A stretch of 58,414 bases of DNA from the IMG/VR virus record IMGVR_UViG_3300042882_000932, positions 1-58,414 of that record; one strand, given 5' to 3'. Source of the stretch: a virus. The notes beneath the pieces are model-generated. The model saw only the letters and a program-made list of their open reading frames with translations, made no database searches and was not told the DNA's origin. Of this stretch, positions 1 through 8,590 are shown in pieces. The position numbers and the translations under genes are program-made. Every line of letters starts with the position of its first letter. The first letter of the stretch is position 1.

Positions 1-1
1 A

Positions 2-70
2 CTCGCTGGAAACTGCGAAGAGTTTGATCGCGTTGACACGCTGCGCAACCTACTAGAGAGAACGAAGTGA
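2..70 (+). CDS. 3' end of small LLERTK-module protein (partial)
   Basis: This is the last 22 codons of a gene that starts before the window. The readable peptide ends in DTLRNLLERTK, the same C-terminal module carried by most of the genes that follow, so it is the first visible member of a tandem paralogous array. Its final codons contain a purine-rich GAGAGA run and the stop TGA overlaps the GTG start of the next gene (GTGA, 67-70). Function is unknown. Confidence 0.6.
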   Translation, partial: LAGNCEEFDRVDTLRNLLERTK

Positions 71-330
71 CTAAAACACAATGTCAAGTTCCGTCGCAAA
101 TAAACGTGACGCTCACAGACGAGCAGCGAGAGTCATTGCGGGCGTCCTTGTCAGGCGGTGCAGGAGGCCCGCTGGTTCATCCACCGCAGCCCGCGCTCAC
201 CGCCGATGAGTGGGAAGCCGTCTGGCTGGCAATCGGAATGTTCGCGGAAGGGCCGGAGCATATCAAGCGACATGAGGAAATGGCCGACGCGCTGCGGGGC
301 CTACTGGAGCGGCTTGGAGGCGCAAGGTGA
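67..330 (+). CDS. Small protein with two TDE-R...LLER modules
   Basis: This 87-residue protein starts at a GTG that overlaps the previous stop. Two module starts are visible: NVTLTDEQRESL near residues 13-24, and ALTADEWEAVWLAIGMF near residues 43-59, which ends in LRGLLERLGGAR. The module pattern is T-(D/A)-E-x-R/W-x-x-(L/V) followed about 30 residues later by L-R-x-L-L-E-R. It is the only member whose C-terminus departs from LLERTK. There the bases encoding LGGA supply a GGAGG (316-320) six bases before the next GTG start. I recall similar short proteins from planctomycete genomes, but function is unknown. Confidence 0.7.
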   Translation: MTKTQCQVPSQINVTLTDEQRESLRASLSGGAGGPLVHPPQPALTADEWEAVWLAIGMFAEGPEHIKRHEEMADALRGLLERLGGAR

Positions 331-527
331 GCGACTTCGACGACCAGATGGCCGAGTGGCGAAAAACGCTCTGGGCGACGGGGCCTTGTCCAGATTCGTC
401 GCAGCAAAACTTGACACTCGCCGACGAGGAACGGGATTCTCTGAAGTTTGCGATCAACCAAATGAAATACATTCGCGCAGACAGCGCAGCCGCTACGCTC
501 CGCGCACTACTGGAGAGGACGAAATGA
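327..527 (+). CDS. Small LLERTK-module protein
   Basis: This 66-residue protein starts at a GTG in a GTGA overlap with its upstream neighbour, preceded by GGAGG at 316-320. One copy of the module is clear: LTLADEERDSLKFAINQM near residues 29-46, then a spacer, then TLRALLERTK at the C-terminus. The last codons (507-527) form the shared junction motif, in which GGAG lies 9 bases before the next ATG. It is paralogous to the genes on both sides. No catalytic motif or membrane segment is visible. Confidence 0.7.
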   Translation: MSDFDDQMAEWRKTLWATGPCPDSSQQNLTLADEERDSLKFAINQMKYIRADSAAATLRALLERTK

Positions 528-949
528 GGACATTACTTTCGATGTGGATTTCTGTTGAAGAATCCCTGCCCGAAAAGGGCGGGGCCGTGCTGGGATTCCG
601 CGATGCAGACCAGCACTGGGGAAACGCCGCATACGGCATGGCGTGGCGAGAGATCGACGATGAATCTCAACCCGGCCTGCGCTGGAATGAGTCAGGCAGG
701 CCAACTCACTGGATGCGTCTTCCTGCACCTCCGCGTGATGAGGCACCGTACAGCGTCATGCTGTGGGTGACAGACGCGGATCGCGAGAAAATCATTGATG
801 GCCTTTCCGGCCAACACGCCCTCACCGACGAGGAGCGGGAGGCGATAAATATGGCTAGGAAAATAATGGTTAGCGAGCCGTCAATGAATCCTGCTCAACG
901 TGCGGAGTGGGCCATCACACTAAGCAGACTTCTGGAGAAAACCAAATGA
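524..949 (+). CDS. DUF551-like domain fused to an LLEKTK module
   Basis: This 141-residue protein starts at an ATG in an ATGA overlap (524-527). The first half reads W-I-S-V-E-E-S-L-P ... G ... V-L-G-F-R ... T-H-W-M-R-L-P-A-P-P, the layout of the DUF551 family found in many phages. The second half is the array module, HALTDEEREAINMARKIM followed by LSRLLEKTK. It is therefore a fusion of a common phage domain with the repeated module of its neighbours. The longer reading from 158 passes through two other genes and is not preferred. Molecular function is unknown for both parts. Confidence 0.72.
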   Translation: MRTLLSMWISVEESLPEKGGAVLGFRDADQHWGNAAYGMAWREIDDESQPGLRWNESGRPTHWMRLPAPPRDEAPYSVMLWVTDADREKIIDGLSGQHALTDEEREAINMARKIMVSEPSMNPAQRAEWAITLSRLLEKTK

Positions 950-1179
950 GAATCGACCCTGACGTAATTGAGGCATCTCGGCCTGATGATCGCGAGATAG
1001 CGTTACTCGCGGCAGAAGTGCGGCGCCTACAGGCCGTAATTAACAGCGAAGAACCCACGCTTACCAAATCGGAACGGTTCGTTTTGCAAGAGGTGCGAGA
1101 CATTTACGCCGATGAGGACGATGTGAAATGCAACGAGATAGCGGCGGTCCTTGACGGACTTTTGGAGAGAACGAAGTGA
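946..1179 (+). CDS. Small LLERTK-module protein
   Basis: This 77-residue protein starts at an ATG in an ATGA overlap, with GGAG in the preceding junction motif (929-949). The N-terminal part holds a short helical stretch, REIALLAAEVRRLQAVIN. The module follows as PTLTKSERFVLQEVRDIY, then AAVLDGLLERTK. It is paralogous to the preceding genes, with the most diverged module start (TKSER in place of TDEER). The stop lies in another GTGA at 1176-1179, so an additional coupled start is available for the next gene. Confidence 0.7.
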   Translation: MRIDPDVIEASRPDDREIALLAAEVRRLQAVINSEEPTLTKSERFVLQEVRDIYADEDDVKCNEIAAVLDGLLERTK

Positions 1180-1217
1180 GAACGGCTGCATTGAGCAGCC
1201 CGAGAAAGGAAGTTGAT

Positions 1218-1709
1218 ATGACACAGGAAGATGCCGGGTCTGCTCCAATTCGAGAAAACACTATTCCGCTCAACGAGTGTCGCAACGGCTGGGTGTATAG
1301 ACTGTCCAGTCGAAATCTTGGCTTTGGCGTTTTCGTGCAGGCCAGCAATGGTTTTATCGGCATCCGCGAGAAATTTAATCACAAATATCTATTCACTGAG
1401 TACCACCGTGATACGGGTGTGCCGTTTGGAACAGTGTGCCCCAAGGAAGAACTGGAACCTGCTCCACCCGGTTTAGTATTGAAAGAAAACGGCCCGCTTA
1501 TTAATGAGGAAAACGGTCGCGTCGTCGTGCTCGAAGCGGGAACGGAATATCCGTCACCGCGAACCTATCGGTACGCCGATACATCAGAGATCTGCGATCC
1601 GGGTGAAATTGTGTGGTCGTGCAATCAACCGCTACACGACTATATGCTACAGATCGAGGCTAAGTACGGTCCGTGCACTGAAGAACGTGTCGCAGAGACG
1701 AAAGAATAA
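1218..1709 (+). CDS. Hypothetical phage protein
   Basis: This 163-residue protein has its ATG at 1218 preceded by AAAGGAAG (1205-1212) with a 5-base spacer. A GTG at 1176 in the GTGA overlap would add 14 residues and cannot be excluded. It reads as a soluble mixed alpha/beta protein (GWVYRLSSRNLGFGVF, KYLFTEYHRDTGVPFGT, ICDPGEIVWSCNQPLHDYML). It lacks the LLERTK module, so it ends the array. I do not recognise the family. Similar short proteins occur in the accessory regions of many phages. Confidence 0.6.
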   Translation: MTQEDAGSAPIRENTIPLNECRNGWVYRLSSRNLGFGVFVQASNGFIGIREKFNHKYLFTEYHRDTGVPFGTVCPKEELEPAPPGLVLKENGPLINEENGRVVVLEAGTEYPSPRTYRYADTSEICDPGEIVWSCNQPLHDYMLQIEAKYGPCTEERVAETKE

Positions 1710-1754
1710 CGACACGTTTCGATAACATGTCGCCGCCTGTAACATTTAATTTGC

Positions 1755-1773
1755 TGTATACTGAGCACGGAGG
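1755..1773 (+). promoter_or_regulatory. Possible promoter -10 and RBS before 1780
   Basis: The 70-base gap between genes contains TTTGCTGTATACTGAG; TATACT (1757-1762) matches a sigma70-type -10 box at five of six bases. No convincing -35 is seen 16-18 bases upstream. GGAGG at 1769-1773 sits 6 bases before the ATG at 1780. Closely similar TTTG-C-TATACTG strings occur before the fibre gene at 40148, which supports a shared promoter type. Confidence 0.35.
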
Positions 1774-1779
1774 CTCAAA

Positions 1780-2379
1780 ATGCTTAAGCCAGAGCAAATG
1801 TCGCCAGCGGAAATGTTGTTTATCCGCACGTACGTCTCAGCCCTGCGCCGCGACTTCAGCACCTTAAATACAGCACTAGCCTTGATGCACCCAGATGGGC
1901 TTGACGTGTATGACGCCGTTTCTGCTTCCAGTATGGCGGTAGAGCTACAGCACATGCAGGCTGAATTTGAGCATGCATTAGTGCATTTGCCCGCCTGTCA
2001 AAAATTCATTAAGCGCAGCCCAAGTTCTAAGCCGTCGTTAGACGACCTAGCCGATTTATTTTCGTTGTCGTTTTTCAAGATATTTACGACAGTCGATACA
2101 GCACACGGCAGTATTAAAAACAAAGACGTCGGTTGGTTTAGCGGTAAACCAGACGAGTGGCATAAATTGCTGCTGCAGATGAAAAGCCAACAGGCGCCGA
2201 ATAAAAAAATGCCGTCGGCAATATTTAACACGTTTGCAAAGTTGTTCAAGCATCTGGAGTTATTCACAAATTTTCCAGAAGCAGAAGATACACCGATGAA
2301 TTTTTGGCCGCCGTACGCCAAAGACAAGAATTACGATGACGAAGATTATGAAGAAGACGACGAACACTCAGACGAGTAG
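1780..2379 (+). CDS. Hypothetical protein with strongly acidic tail
   Basis: This 199-residue soluble protein has an N-terminal helical region (MSPAEMLFIRTYVSALRRDF) and a C-terminal tail made almost only of Asp and Glu (DDEDYEEDDEHSDE). GGAGG lies 6 bases before the ATG. It is the first gene after a probable promoter and lies 9 bases upstream of the SbcD homologue, so it may lead the replication and recombination operon. Acidic tails are common in phage DNA-mimic and single-strand-binding proteins, but no family is recognised and this is not evidence enough for a function. Confidence 0.6.
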   Translation: MLKPEQMSPAEMLFIRTYVSALRRDFSTLNTALALMHPDGLDVYDAVSASSMAVELQHMQAEFEHALVHLPACQKFIKRSPSSKPSLDDLADLFSLSFFKIFTTVDTAHGSIKNKDVGWFSGKPDEWHKLLLQMKSQQAPNKKMPSAIFNTFAKLFKHLELFTNFPEAEDTPMNFWPPYAKDKNYDDEDYEEDDEHSDE

Positions 2380-2388
2380 GAGAATCTA

Positions 2389-3549
2389 GTGCAGCCTCTT
2401 TTTGTGTTCTGTGCTGATTTGCATTTAGAAGACGGTGCCTGGACATCTAGGCCCGGTATTTATGGCGACGCGTATTACAGTTTCGAGCAGATCGTAGAGT
2501 ACTGCTTGGCAAAAAAACTGCCGCTAATCCTCGGCGGCGACATCCTTGAGAAAAAGCAAAATCTTGCCCGCCCCATCGCGAAACTGTGCCGCGGTTTAAC
2601 GCGAATGCAAGATGCTGGTATTTCTGTTTACTACATTCAGGGCAATCACGAATACGACCGCAACGCACCCTGGCTTAGTATTCATCCCTGGCCTATTCAC
2701 TTGCACGACACTGGCGTCTTATTTGATGACGTAGCCGTATGGGGGCTTGACTGGTTGCCCCGCGGCGAGATACAAGAAGCCATGAAAATAGTACCGAAAG
2801 ACACGGACATTCTTGTTACGCATCAGGTCTGGAAAGACTTTATGGGTGAAATCGGCCGCACCGAATGCGAGTTGTCAGATGTGCATTACGCCCACACCGT
2901 GTTGGCCGGCGATTTTCACGTCACAAAAATTGCAGAGGGCACAAACGCAAATGGAAAACCAGTCCGCATGTTGTCGCCCGGCTCTACGGCGATGCAAGAC
3001 ATGAGTGAGGCGCCAGACAAGTTCTTTTTTGTTATTAATAAGACAATCACCGGCATAATCCATTTTGAGCCCGTGCAATTAAAAACACGCCGGTTTCTGA
3101 CCTACACAGTTAAAGATTCGGAAACCCTGGATAAGCTCTGCGCCGGGCAACTGGCAAAAGACATCGCGGCTGTTCGTGGCGGACTGCCTGCAGAGATCGA
3201 TAAGCCGCTTGTGCGTATCAAATTTGACAAGAAACTGCCGGACGCCTATCTCCGGCTTATGACATCAGCGTCAGATCTTGCTCACGTCGCCTGCGAGGCG
3301 ATTACGGATAAAGCAAGTTCCAAAACGGTCGCGACAAGAGACCATACAAAAAACGATTTACTGGCCGCCGTGGCCGACCTGCTCGGCGACAGTAGCGCCG
3401 CATACAAATTAGCGACGGCGTTGTTAAACGCTGTCGATCCTGTAAAAGAGTTTGATGAACAGTTTTCAAGGTATACACGAGAACTAAACGATGCAACTCT
3501 TGAAGTTGGAAGTCCGGAATTGGGTACACCATCGGCAGCGTACGTGTGA
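2389..3549 (+). CDS. sbcD: SbcD/Mre11-like (T4 gp47-like) nuclease subunit
   Basis: This 386-residue calcineurin-type metallophosphoesterase starts at a GTG, preceded by AGGAG 6 bases upstream. Metal-binding motifs appear in the family order: ADLHLED (D10, H12), LGGDIL near residue 49, GNHEYDR near 86, VTHQ near 143 and AGDFH near 171. The C-terminal part matches the capping and SbcC-binding region in length. It would form the nuclease subunit of an SbcCD/gp46-gp47 complex that trims DNA ends for recombination-dependent replication. The next gene overlaps it by 59 bases and encodes the ATPase partner, which strongly supports the assignment. Confidence 0.93.
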   Translation: MQPLFVFCADLHLEDGAWTSRPGIYGDAYYSFEQIVEYCLAKKLPLILGGDILEKKQNLARPIAKLCRGLTRMQDAGISVYYIQGNHEYDRNAPWLSIHPWPIHLHDTGVLFDDVAVWGLDWLPRGEIQEAMKIVPKDTDILVTHQVWKDFMGEIGRTECELSDVHYAHTVLAGDFHVTKIAEGTNANGKPVRMLSPGSTAMQDMSEAPDKFFFVINKTITGIIHFEPVQLKTRRFLTYTVKDSETLDKLCAGQLAKDIAAVRGGLPAEIDKPLVRIKFDKKLPDAYLRLMTSASDLAHVACEAITDKASSKTVATRDHTKNDLLAAVADLLGDSSAAYKLATALLNAVDPVKEFDEQFSRYTRELNDATLEVGSPELGTPSAAYV

Positions 3550-5647
3550 GTTTACTCGCGGTTTGGTTGCCATACTTGGCGAAAACGGCTCAGGCAAAAG
3601 CAGTTTATTTGGCGCTATTCGCTGGGCATTGACCGGCGAGAACCCTAATTTTGGCGTCAAGGCTGAAAACGTATCGCAGTACGCCAAGCCCGGCGAGCCG
3701 TCTTACGTATCGCTTGAGTTTGAGCACAACGGCCATATTGCTGTTGTGACCCGGCATCTCTTGCCGGAAAAAGAACAAGCGTTGCTGACTGTTGACGGCA
3801 AAGAAGCCGGGCGTGGCGACAAAAGCGTCACAGCGGGTGTTGAGAAACTACTTGGCGTCGACGCTAAGTTTATCAGTCGTTTTATTATTGTCTCGCAAAC
3901 AGAGATCTTCTCTTTTATTGATGACAATCAGACAGACACAGATAAGTTTTTTCAGCGCCTGTTCAACACAGCCAAGGCTGATAAATGCCAAGATGTAATC
4001 GGCAAATCGTTGTCGAAACTCAGCGTGCCCGAGATTTTAAAATCTAGTGCACAGCTTCTGCTTGAGCAAAAGGTAGTAAAAGACGAGATTGATCGACTTG
4101 ACAACCTGATTGTGCAGTTGCCGTCTATTGACGATTTTCTAACCGCACAAAAGAATGATCAAGAAGTTATTAAACAATGGGAGTCGCATGAGAGTGCCGG
4201 GCACGAACTTGCACGTTTAGCCCAGCAGTCCGCGGATTATGAAAAACAGCTGGAACACATTGCGAAGAGCACAGCACAGCAAGAAACAGATTACGATGCC
4301 CTTGTCAGCGTTACGAGTGGGCAAGAATCGGCTCATGCCGCGGCCCGCAGTGCATTGGGACACTGGCAAAGTTACAAGAGCGTGGAAACGGCTAAAAAGG
4401 AACTGCAGGACACTCGCGAGGCAATTGCAGCCAAACGGCTAGCCAACGTGGCTGTGCCCAGCGTCTCAGCCGATGACTTAGTTGAAGCACAAAAAGCGCA
4501 CGCCACGCTACAGAAGCAACTCAAAGAGGCCGAAAAATTTGTCAGCACGTTTACGACTGATGGCATTGTCTGCTGCCCGACTTGCAAGACTCCTACGACT
4601 GATCTAGCACACGTAATTAAAAAGACCCAAGAGCATGATGTACCCAAATTCGTAGATGAGATCCAAGCGGCAGCGGTAGAGGTTACCCGGCTTATCGCTG
4701 CGGACGAGGCATACCGGCAGTGGGAGAAAACAGACCAAGAACTCGCCACACGCGAGCAGCAACTGCTGGAGGCCGAGCATAAACTGGTCGCTGTACAACC
4801 GCCGCCGCACAGTGAAGACGAGTTGCAGAAAACGGTAAACGAGTACGAAGAGTTCCAAAAAGTTAAAAAAGAGATTGAGCCAATAGTCCGTGCGGCACGA
4901 GAGAAGCGAGCAAAACTAAACGGTCTTTTAGACGACATTAAAGATCGTAACAGCCGGCTTCACGCGCAACGCGACGCGATACTCGTCACAGCCGCCGACG
5001 CTACCCTGGCCGAGGGAAGACTGAACATTCTCAAAGAAAAGGTAGCCGAGCGGCAAACTTTGGAACAGCAGCAAGCCCAAGCCGCCTTCGAGTTTAAAAA
5101 ATTGTCCGAGCAGCATGACATTGTCGTGCAGCAGGAAGATGAAATCGTCCGCATTAAAGAGTGGCTGCATCTGTCAGAACAAGCTCGCGAGGCGCTTAAA
5201 AATGCCCCGCGACTTGTAGCACAGCGTAATTTGTTGAAACTCGAAACCTCGATTAACGAGTTGCTGCAAATTTTCGGCGTAAATTTTGTTGTTGCCGTAG
5301 CCGGTGATGGGTCTCCTACATTTAGAGCCAAATTCTTCGATGGCCGCGACGTACAAGCACAGCGGTTATCAATCGGCCAGAAAACAGTTCTGGCTTTGGC
5401 GTTTCGTGTAGCCGTTAACGCAATGTTCGCTGAAGAGATCGGCCTACTCGCGCTTGACGAGCCGACAGCGTCTTTAGACGCGGCCAGAATACAAGCGCTC
5501 GCGCCGGTGCTGGAAAAACTCCGTGACTTGTCGACATCAAAAGGTTTACAGTGTTTACTGGTCACACACGCATCCAATTTGTCACATTTGTTTGAGTCTG
5601 TGATTGAATTGGAGGCTCCGGAGTTACGCCATGTACGCACAGATTGA
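3491..5647 (+). CDS. sbcC: SbcC/Rad50-like (T4 gp46-like) ATPase subunit
   Basis: This 718-residue SMC-type ATPase has a Walker A GENGSGKSS near residue 31, a Q-loop region (IIVSQTEIFSF), a long coiled-coil arm, and a zinc hook CPTC near residue 363 at the arm tip. A second coiled coil follows, then the ABC signature LSIGQK near 626, Walker B LLALDEPTASLD near 653, and the switch histidine in LLVTHAS. This is the complete Rad50 layout with shortened arms, as in T4 gp46. It starts inside the sbcD gene (59-base overlap), implying coupled synthesis of the two subunits. Confidence 0.95.
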   Translation: MQLLKLEVRNWVHHRQRTCEFTRGLVAILGENGSGKSSLFGAIRWALTGENPNFGVKAENVSQYAKPGEPSYVSLEFEHNGHIAVVTRHLLPEKEQALLTVDGKEAGRGDKSVTAGVEKLLGVDAKFISRFIIVSQTEIFSFIDDNQTDTDKFFQRLFNTAKADKCQDVIGKSLSKLSVPEILKSSAQLLLEQKVVKDEIDRLDNLIVQLPSIDDFLTAQKNDQEVIKQWESHESAGHELARLAQQSADYEKQLEHIAKSTAQQETDYDALVSVTSGQESAHAAARSALGHWQSYKSVETAKKELQDTREAIAAKRLANVAVPSVSADDLVEAQKAHATLQKQLKEAEKFVSTFTTDGIVCCPTCKTPTTDLAHVIKKTQEHDVPKFVDEIQAAAVEVTRLIAADEAYRQWEKTDQELATREQQLLEAEHKLVAVQPPPHSEDELQKTVNEYEEFQKVKKEIEPIVRAAREKRAKLNGLLDDIKDRNSRLHAQRDAILVTAADATLAEGRLNILKEKVAERQTLEQQQAQAAFEFKKLSEQHDIVVQQEDEIVRIKEWLHLSEQAREALKNAPRLVAQRNLLKLETSINELLQIFGVNFVVAVAGDGSPTFRAKFFDGRDVQAQRLSIGQKTVLALAFRVAVNAMFAEEIGLLALDEPTASLDAARIQALAPVLEKLRDLSTSKGLQCLLVTHASNLSHLFESVIELEAPELRHVRTD

Positions 5648-6575
5648 AGAGACAACAATTAAACTGCACACTGCGCCGGACGGCTGTGTGTGGTACGCAA
5701 AAAATATCAGCCCGCCCGTAAATTCCGGCGTAAGTGTTGAAAACTTTTTGCTCAGTCCTGTTATTTCAGGCATGGGCAGCACGGTGCGTATTTTGGGTAC
5801 AGCCCAAAATTCTGAACTGATATCAGCCTTATATCTACGTAGATACAAAGGTGAACTCAGAGCCATTGAAGTAGCAGGGCCGAACATTTTAAACAGCCAG
5901 GCTGATCTTGCTGACCCCAAAGTTGCTCTTCTTCAAATGCGACAGGTCGGACTGTCTCCAGCGTGCGGCGGCTGGCACGCGGTGACTATGCTGGACTACC
6001 CGACGTACGCCATGATCGCACGTTTCCGACGCCCGGGGTATGTGTTTGACGAGGCGGCCAAGACATACTTAAATTTGCACCCGGCGTATAAAGCACTGTC
6101 GTTCATACCGACTATAGACGCCCCAGAACTGGCACAGTTATTGACAACAATTATTGATCCGCGCTGGTACGTCGATAAGCGAATGCCGGAACGTGCGGCG
6201 AAACTTGAGTTGTTTCTGGGGCTGACTCCGCAAATACAGCCACGCGTCTCAAGCGGAGACTGGGCACCTAGCAGAAACCGAGAGGCACGGTGTGCGTGTG
6301 TTTTGGCGGCCTGGAAATCGAAACACGCTGGCACAGTCGATTTAAACAATCCGGCAAATTTTTTGTACCGGATACATCACAACGTCGGTGGCGGCAGCAA
6401 AGGCGACCTGCGAGCCTCGCAGGCATTTGTGCGATATCTGCGTTATAACTGGCTTGCCGGCCTCGAGACGCGTAACGGGCCAAAAGACGGTCTCTTCGCC
6501 CCGAACTTGTTCTTCAAAACGCCGGCGGAGATCGAAACGTACGCTGAACACATGGCGGCACAAAAGCCGGAATAA
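5631..6575 (+). CDS. Hypothetical protein in recombination block
   Basis: This 314-residue protein has its ATG at 5631, preceded by GGAG (5620-5623, 7-base spacer), and overlaps sbcC by 17 bases. A TTG at 5604 would add nine residues but has no fitting RBS. No transmembrane segment or recognised catalytic motif is seen. The C-terminal half is rich in aromatic and basic residues (FLYRIHHNVGGGSKGDL, AFVRYLRYNWLAGL). Its place between SbcC and two further replication genes suggests a role in DNA metabolism, but I do not recognise the family. Confidence 0.7.
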   Translation: MYAQIEETTIKLHTAPDGCVWYAKNISPPVNSGVSVENFLLSPVISGMGSTVRILGTAQNSELISALYLRRYKGELRAIEVAGPNILNSQADLADPKVALLQMRQVGLSPACGGWHAVTMLDYPTYAMIARFRRPGYVFDEAAKTYLNLHPAYKALSFIPTIDAPELAQLLTTIIDPRWYVDKRMPERAAKLELFLGLTPQIQPRVSSGDWAPSRNREARCACVLAAWKSKHAGTVDLNNPANFLYRIHHNVGGGSKGDLRASQAFVRYLRYNWLAGLETRNGPKDGLFAPNLFFKTPAEIETYAEHMAAQKPE

Positions 6576-6576
6576 T

Positions 6577-7095
6577 ATGCAGGAAGTAACTGTAACGTTG
6601 CGTTTTAATCGGGCTTGTCTCGGTGCGGCAAAAAGGCGCCGGCACGGCAACGTCATATTTTGCTTTGACCGAGATCCCGGTAACCGTGTCATGCTGTTGC
6701 CAGCAGCGTGGCTTACGGCTATGCGGTATGCGGCCAAAATTGCTAACCGGCATCATACCGCGGTGAAAAAAATAGACTGGTGTCCTGTCATCGTTGGAGA
6801 ACCAAGAACCGACTGGCGCCGCACAATCGTGACGCAGCAGGATACCAGGATAAAAACGCATTACGCACTTCACGAAGCATTCAGGCCCGGCGACACTATA
6901 GTCGTATCGGTCGTTCTCCCCGACGAGATCCCGTTAAAAGAGTTTGAACACCTGTTGACGTTGATCGGTAAATACCGCGGGTTTTCGCCATTTAATAATT
7001 CACAGGAAAAGTATGGGACATTTGAAGTCATATCAGTCGAGCCAGTCGCCGGCCCCGGAAACGATAACGGCAATGAGTCAACCAGTAACAATTAA
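6577..7095 (+). CDS. Hypothetical protein, possibly single-domain beta fold
   Basis: This 172-residue protein has an ATG at 6577, one base after the preceding stop. The reading can be extended upstream to 6388, but only inside the neighbouring gene. It contains a region ending FEHLLTLIGKYRGFSPFNN followed by YGTFEVISVEPV; the I-G-(K/R)-Y-R-G-(F/I)-S-P ... Y-G-x-F-x-V pattern is one I associate with conserved phage proteins of unknown function. The C-terminus is Gly/Asn/Ser-rich and overlaps the helicase gene by 23 bases. No enzymatic motif is visible. Confidence 0.65.
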   Translation: MQEVTVTLRFNRACLGAAKRRRHGNVIFCFDRDPGNRVMLLPAAWLTAMRYAAKIANRHHTAVKKIDWCPVIVGEPRTDWRRTIVTQQDTRIKTHYALHEAFRPGDTIVVSVVLPDEIPLKEFEHLLTLIGKYRGFSPFNNSQEKYGTFEVISVEPVAGPGNDNGNESTSNN

Positions 7096-8590
7096 GCGTG
7101 TCGGTAATGTCTTGACGCTAACAGCAGCCGACGGCGGGCCGCTAGACGCGTCACTTATTAAAACGCTGACACACGATTTGCGGTACTCGCACGTCGAGCA
7201 AATCCAGGGCCCAGCAAAAAGAAATCCTGTCACTGGCCAAAAGATGTTTTTTCAGACGAAAGAGTACAAGCTCTTTCGCGTTGAAAACGGACATGTGGTT
7301 TTGCTGGCTGGCTACCTAGCCCGCATGGTGCGGCGGCTGCACAAACTCGGGTGCCCAGCAACGATGATCGACGCCAGCCAGCCGCGGCGTAGACCTGATT
7401 GTTATGTACCGCAATGGGATCGGCTTGACGGTGTAATTTCTTTCAGGCCCCGGCAGGAAGAGTGTCTCAGAATTATATCGAAGGCGCCGTGCGGCGTAAT
7501 TAAAGCAGTGACCGGCTTCGGAAAAACAACCTTAATCGGTGCCGCGGCGATACTGTTCCCCGAAGCACGCATTGACGTTGTAACAAAAAGTGTAGATGTG
7601 GCGGAACGCATTGTGCGGAGTCTTCGACGGTTGCTGCCCAAAGTTGGCATGATCGGCGACGGCTGGAAACAACGCGAGCGTGTCACCGTGATCACCGCCG
7701 GCAGTTTAAACCACGCTGACGGCGACGCAGATTTTCTGTTTGCAGACGAAGTACATCAATTAGCGACGGTTAACTTTTCAACAGCACTGGCGGCTCGCTA
7801 CCGAAATTCTCGTAATTTTGGGATGAGTGCTACGCCGTACGCACGCATGGATAACGCACACGCTGTGCTAGAGCCGTTGTTCGGCCCGATGGTGTTCGAC
7901 CTCCCATACCAGCAAGCCGTGGAACTTGGGCTGGTTGTGCCGGTGCGGGTCAACTGGCTGCCAATCAGGCTCAGCCACAACCCCGCAGAACGCTACGGAC
8001 ATCGCGTCGCGAGAAAACGACACGGCATCTGGACAAACTATGAGCGCAATCGTATGATCGCCGCCGCGGTCAACGAGTACCCCGAATCGCATCAAATTTT
8101 AATACTCGTTGAGACGATCGAACACGCTGTTCATCTTGGCCGCCACCTGCCGAACTTTACGTTGATGTATTCGCAGATGTCGCCGCAGGATTGTGCTCAA
8201 TACAAAAAGCAAAAGTATTTGCCGTCAAACTACTCGCCGTTAAATGACTATCAAAAACATGATTTACGTACACAGTTTGAAGCAGGCACTTTACGACACG
8301 TCATTGCGACAGACGTATGGTCCACCGGCGTAGACTTTGAGCAGTTAAATGTACTGGTGCGTGCAGACGACCGGGACAGTGACATTGTTGATGTGCAGGG
8401 CCCTGGTAGAGTAAGCCGGCTCTACACCAGCCCTGACGGCACTAAAAAAGATTACGGCGAAGTTTTGGATTGCATGGACACGTTCGACCCGACTTTTTAC
8501 AGAAAAAGCATGGGTCGTAGGAATAGTTACAAACTCCTCGGATGGGAGCAAAACTGGAATGACGCCCAACGCAGTTGGCGAGATAGTTGA
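7073..8590 (+). CDS. SF2 DNA helicase (UvsW-like)
   Basis: This helicase has about 505 residues from the ATG at 7073 (MSQPVTIKRV); an in-frame ATG at 7013 would add 20. Superfamily 2 motifs are in order: I VTGFGKTT near residue 146, II FADEVHQLA (DEVH) near 225, III MSATP near 253, V IATDVWSTGVDF near 412 and VI VQGPGRVSRL near 440. DEVH and the motif VI form with Q-G-x-G-R fit the phage UvsW/ComF-like group that remodels branched recombination intermediates. It lies among SbcCD, DnaB-like helicase and primase genes. The N-terminal 140 residues are the part least recognised. Confidence 0.88.
   Translation: MSQPVTIKRVGNVLTLTAADGGPLDASLIKTLTHDLRYSHVEQIQGPAKRNPVTGQKMFFQTKEYKLFRVENGHVVLLAGYLARMVRRLHKLGCPATMIDASQPRRRPDCYVPQWDRLDGVISFRPRQEECLRIISKAPCGVIKAVTGFGKTTLIGAAAILFPEARIDVVTKSVDVAERIVRSLRRLLPKVGMIGDGWKQRERVTVITAGSLNHADGDADFLFADEVHQLATVNFSTALAARYRNSRNFGMSATPYARMDNAHAVLEPLFGPMVFDLPYQQAVELGLVVPVRVNWLPIRLSHNPAERYGHRVARKRHGIWTNYERNRMIAAAVNEYPESHQILILVETIEHAVHLGRHLPNFTLMYSQMSPQDCAQYKKQKYLPSNYSPLNDYQKHDLRTQFEAGTLRHVIATDVWSTGVDFEQLNVLVRADDRDSDIVDVQGPGRVSRLYTSPDGTKKDYGEVLDCMDTFDPTFYRKSMGRRNSYKLLGWEQNWNDAQRSWRDS

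Larger units (their letters stand above)
50..1179 (+). repeat. Repeated gene-junction motif embedding SD and start
   Basis: Four near-identical 21-base junctions lie at 50-70, 507-527, 929-949 and 1159-1179, with consensus YTGGAGARRACSAARTGA (the first copy has TAGAG). Each encodes the C-terminal LLE(R/K)TK plus stop, and also places GGAG (GAGAG in the first copy) about 9 bases before the overlapping ATG or GTG of the next gene. The divergent junction at 309-330 has its own GGAGG. The shared peptide may therefore be conserved partly because its codons double as a ribosome binding site. Confidence 0.6.

Noticed and set aside
158-949. A single 263-residue frame spanning three array genes
   Set aside because: Its N-terminal 120 residues have the composition of an out-of-frame reading. 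The individual genes with coupled starts and repeated modules explain the region better.
4372-4938. Serine-rich minus-strand open frame of 188 residues
   Set aside because: It is antisense to the SbcC coiled coil, where Lys/Glu/Ala codons give Ser/Leu/Arg-rich complements. There is no RBS and no motif.
6388-6576. Upstream extension of the gene at 6577
   Set aside because: The extension lies wholly inside the preceding gene, is Arg/Cys-rich as expected of a shifted frame, and a normal ATG follows the upstream stop by one base.
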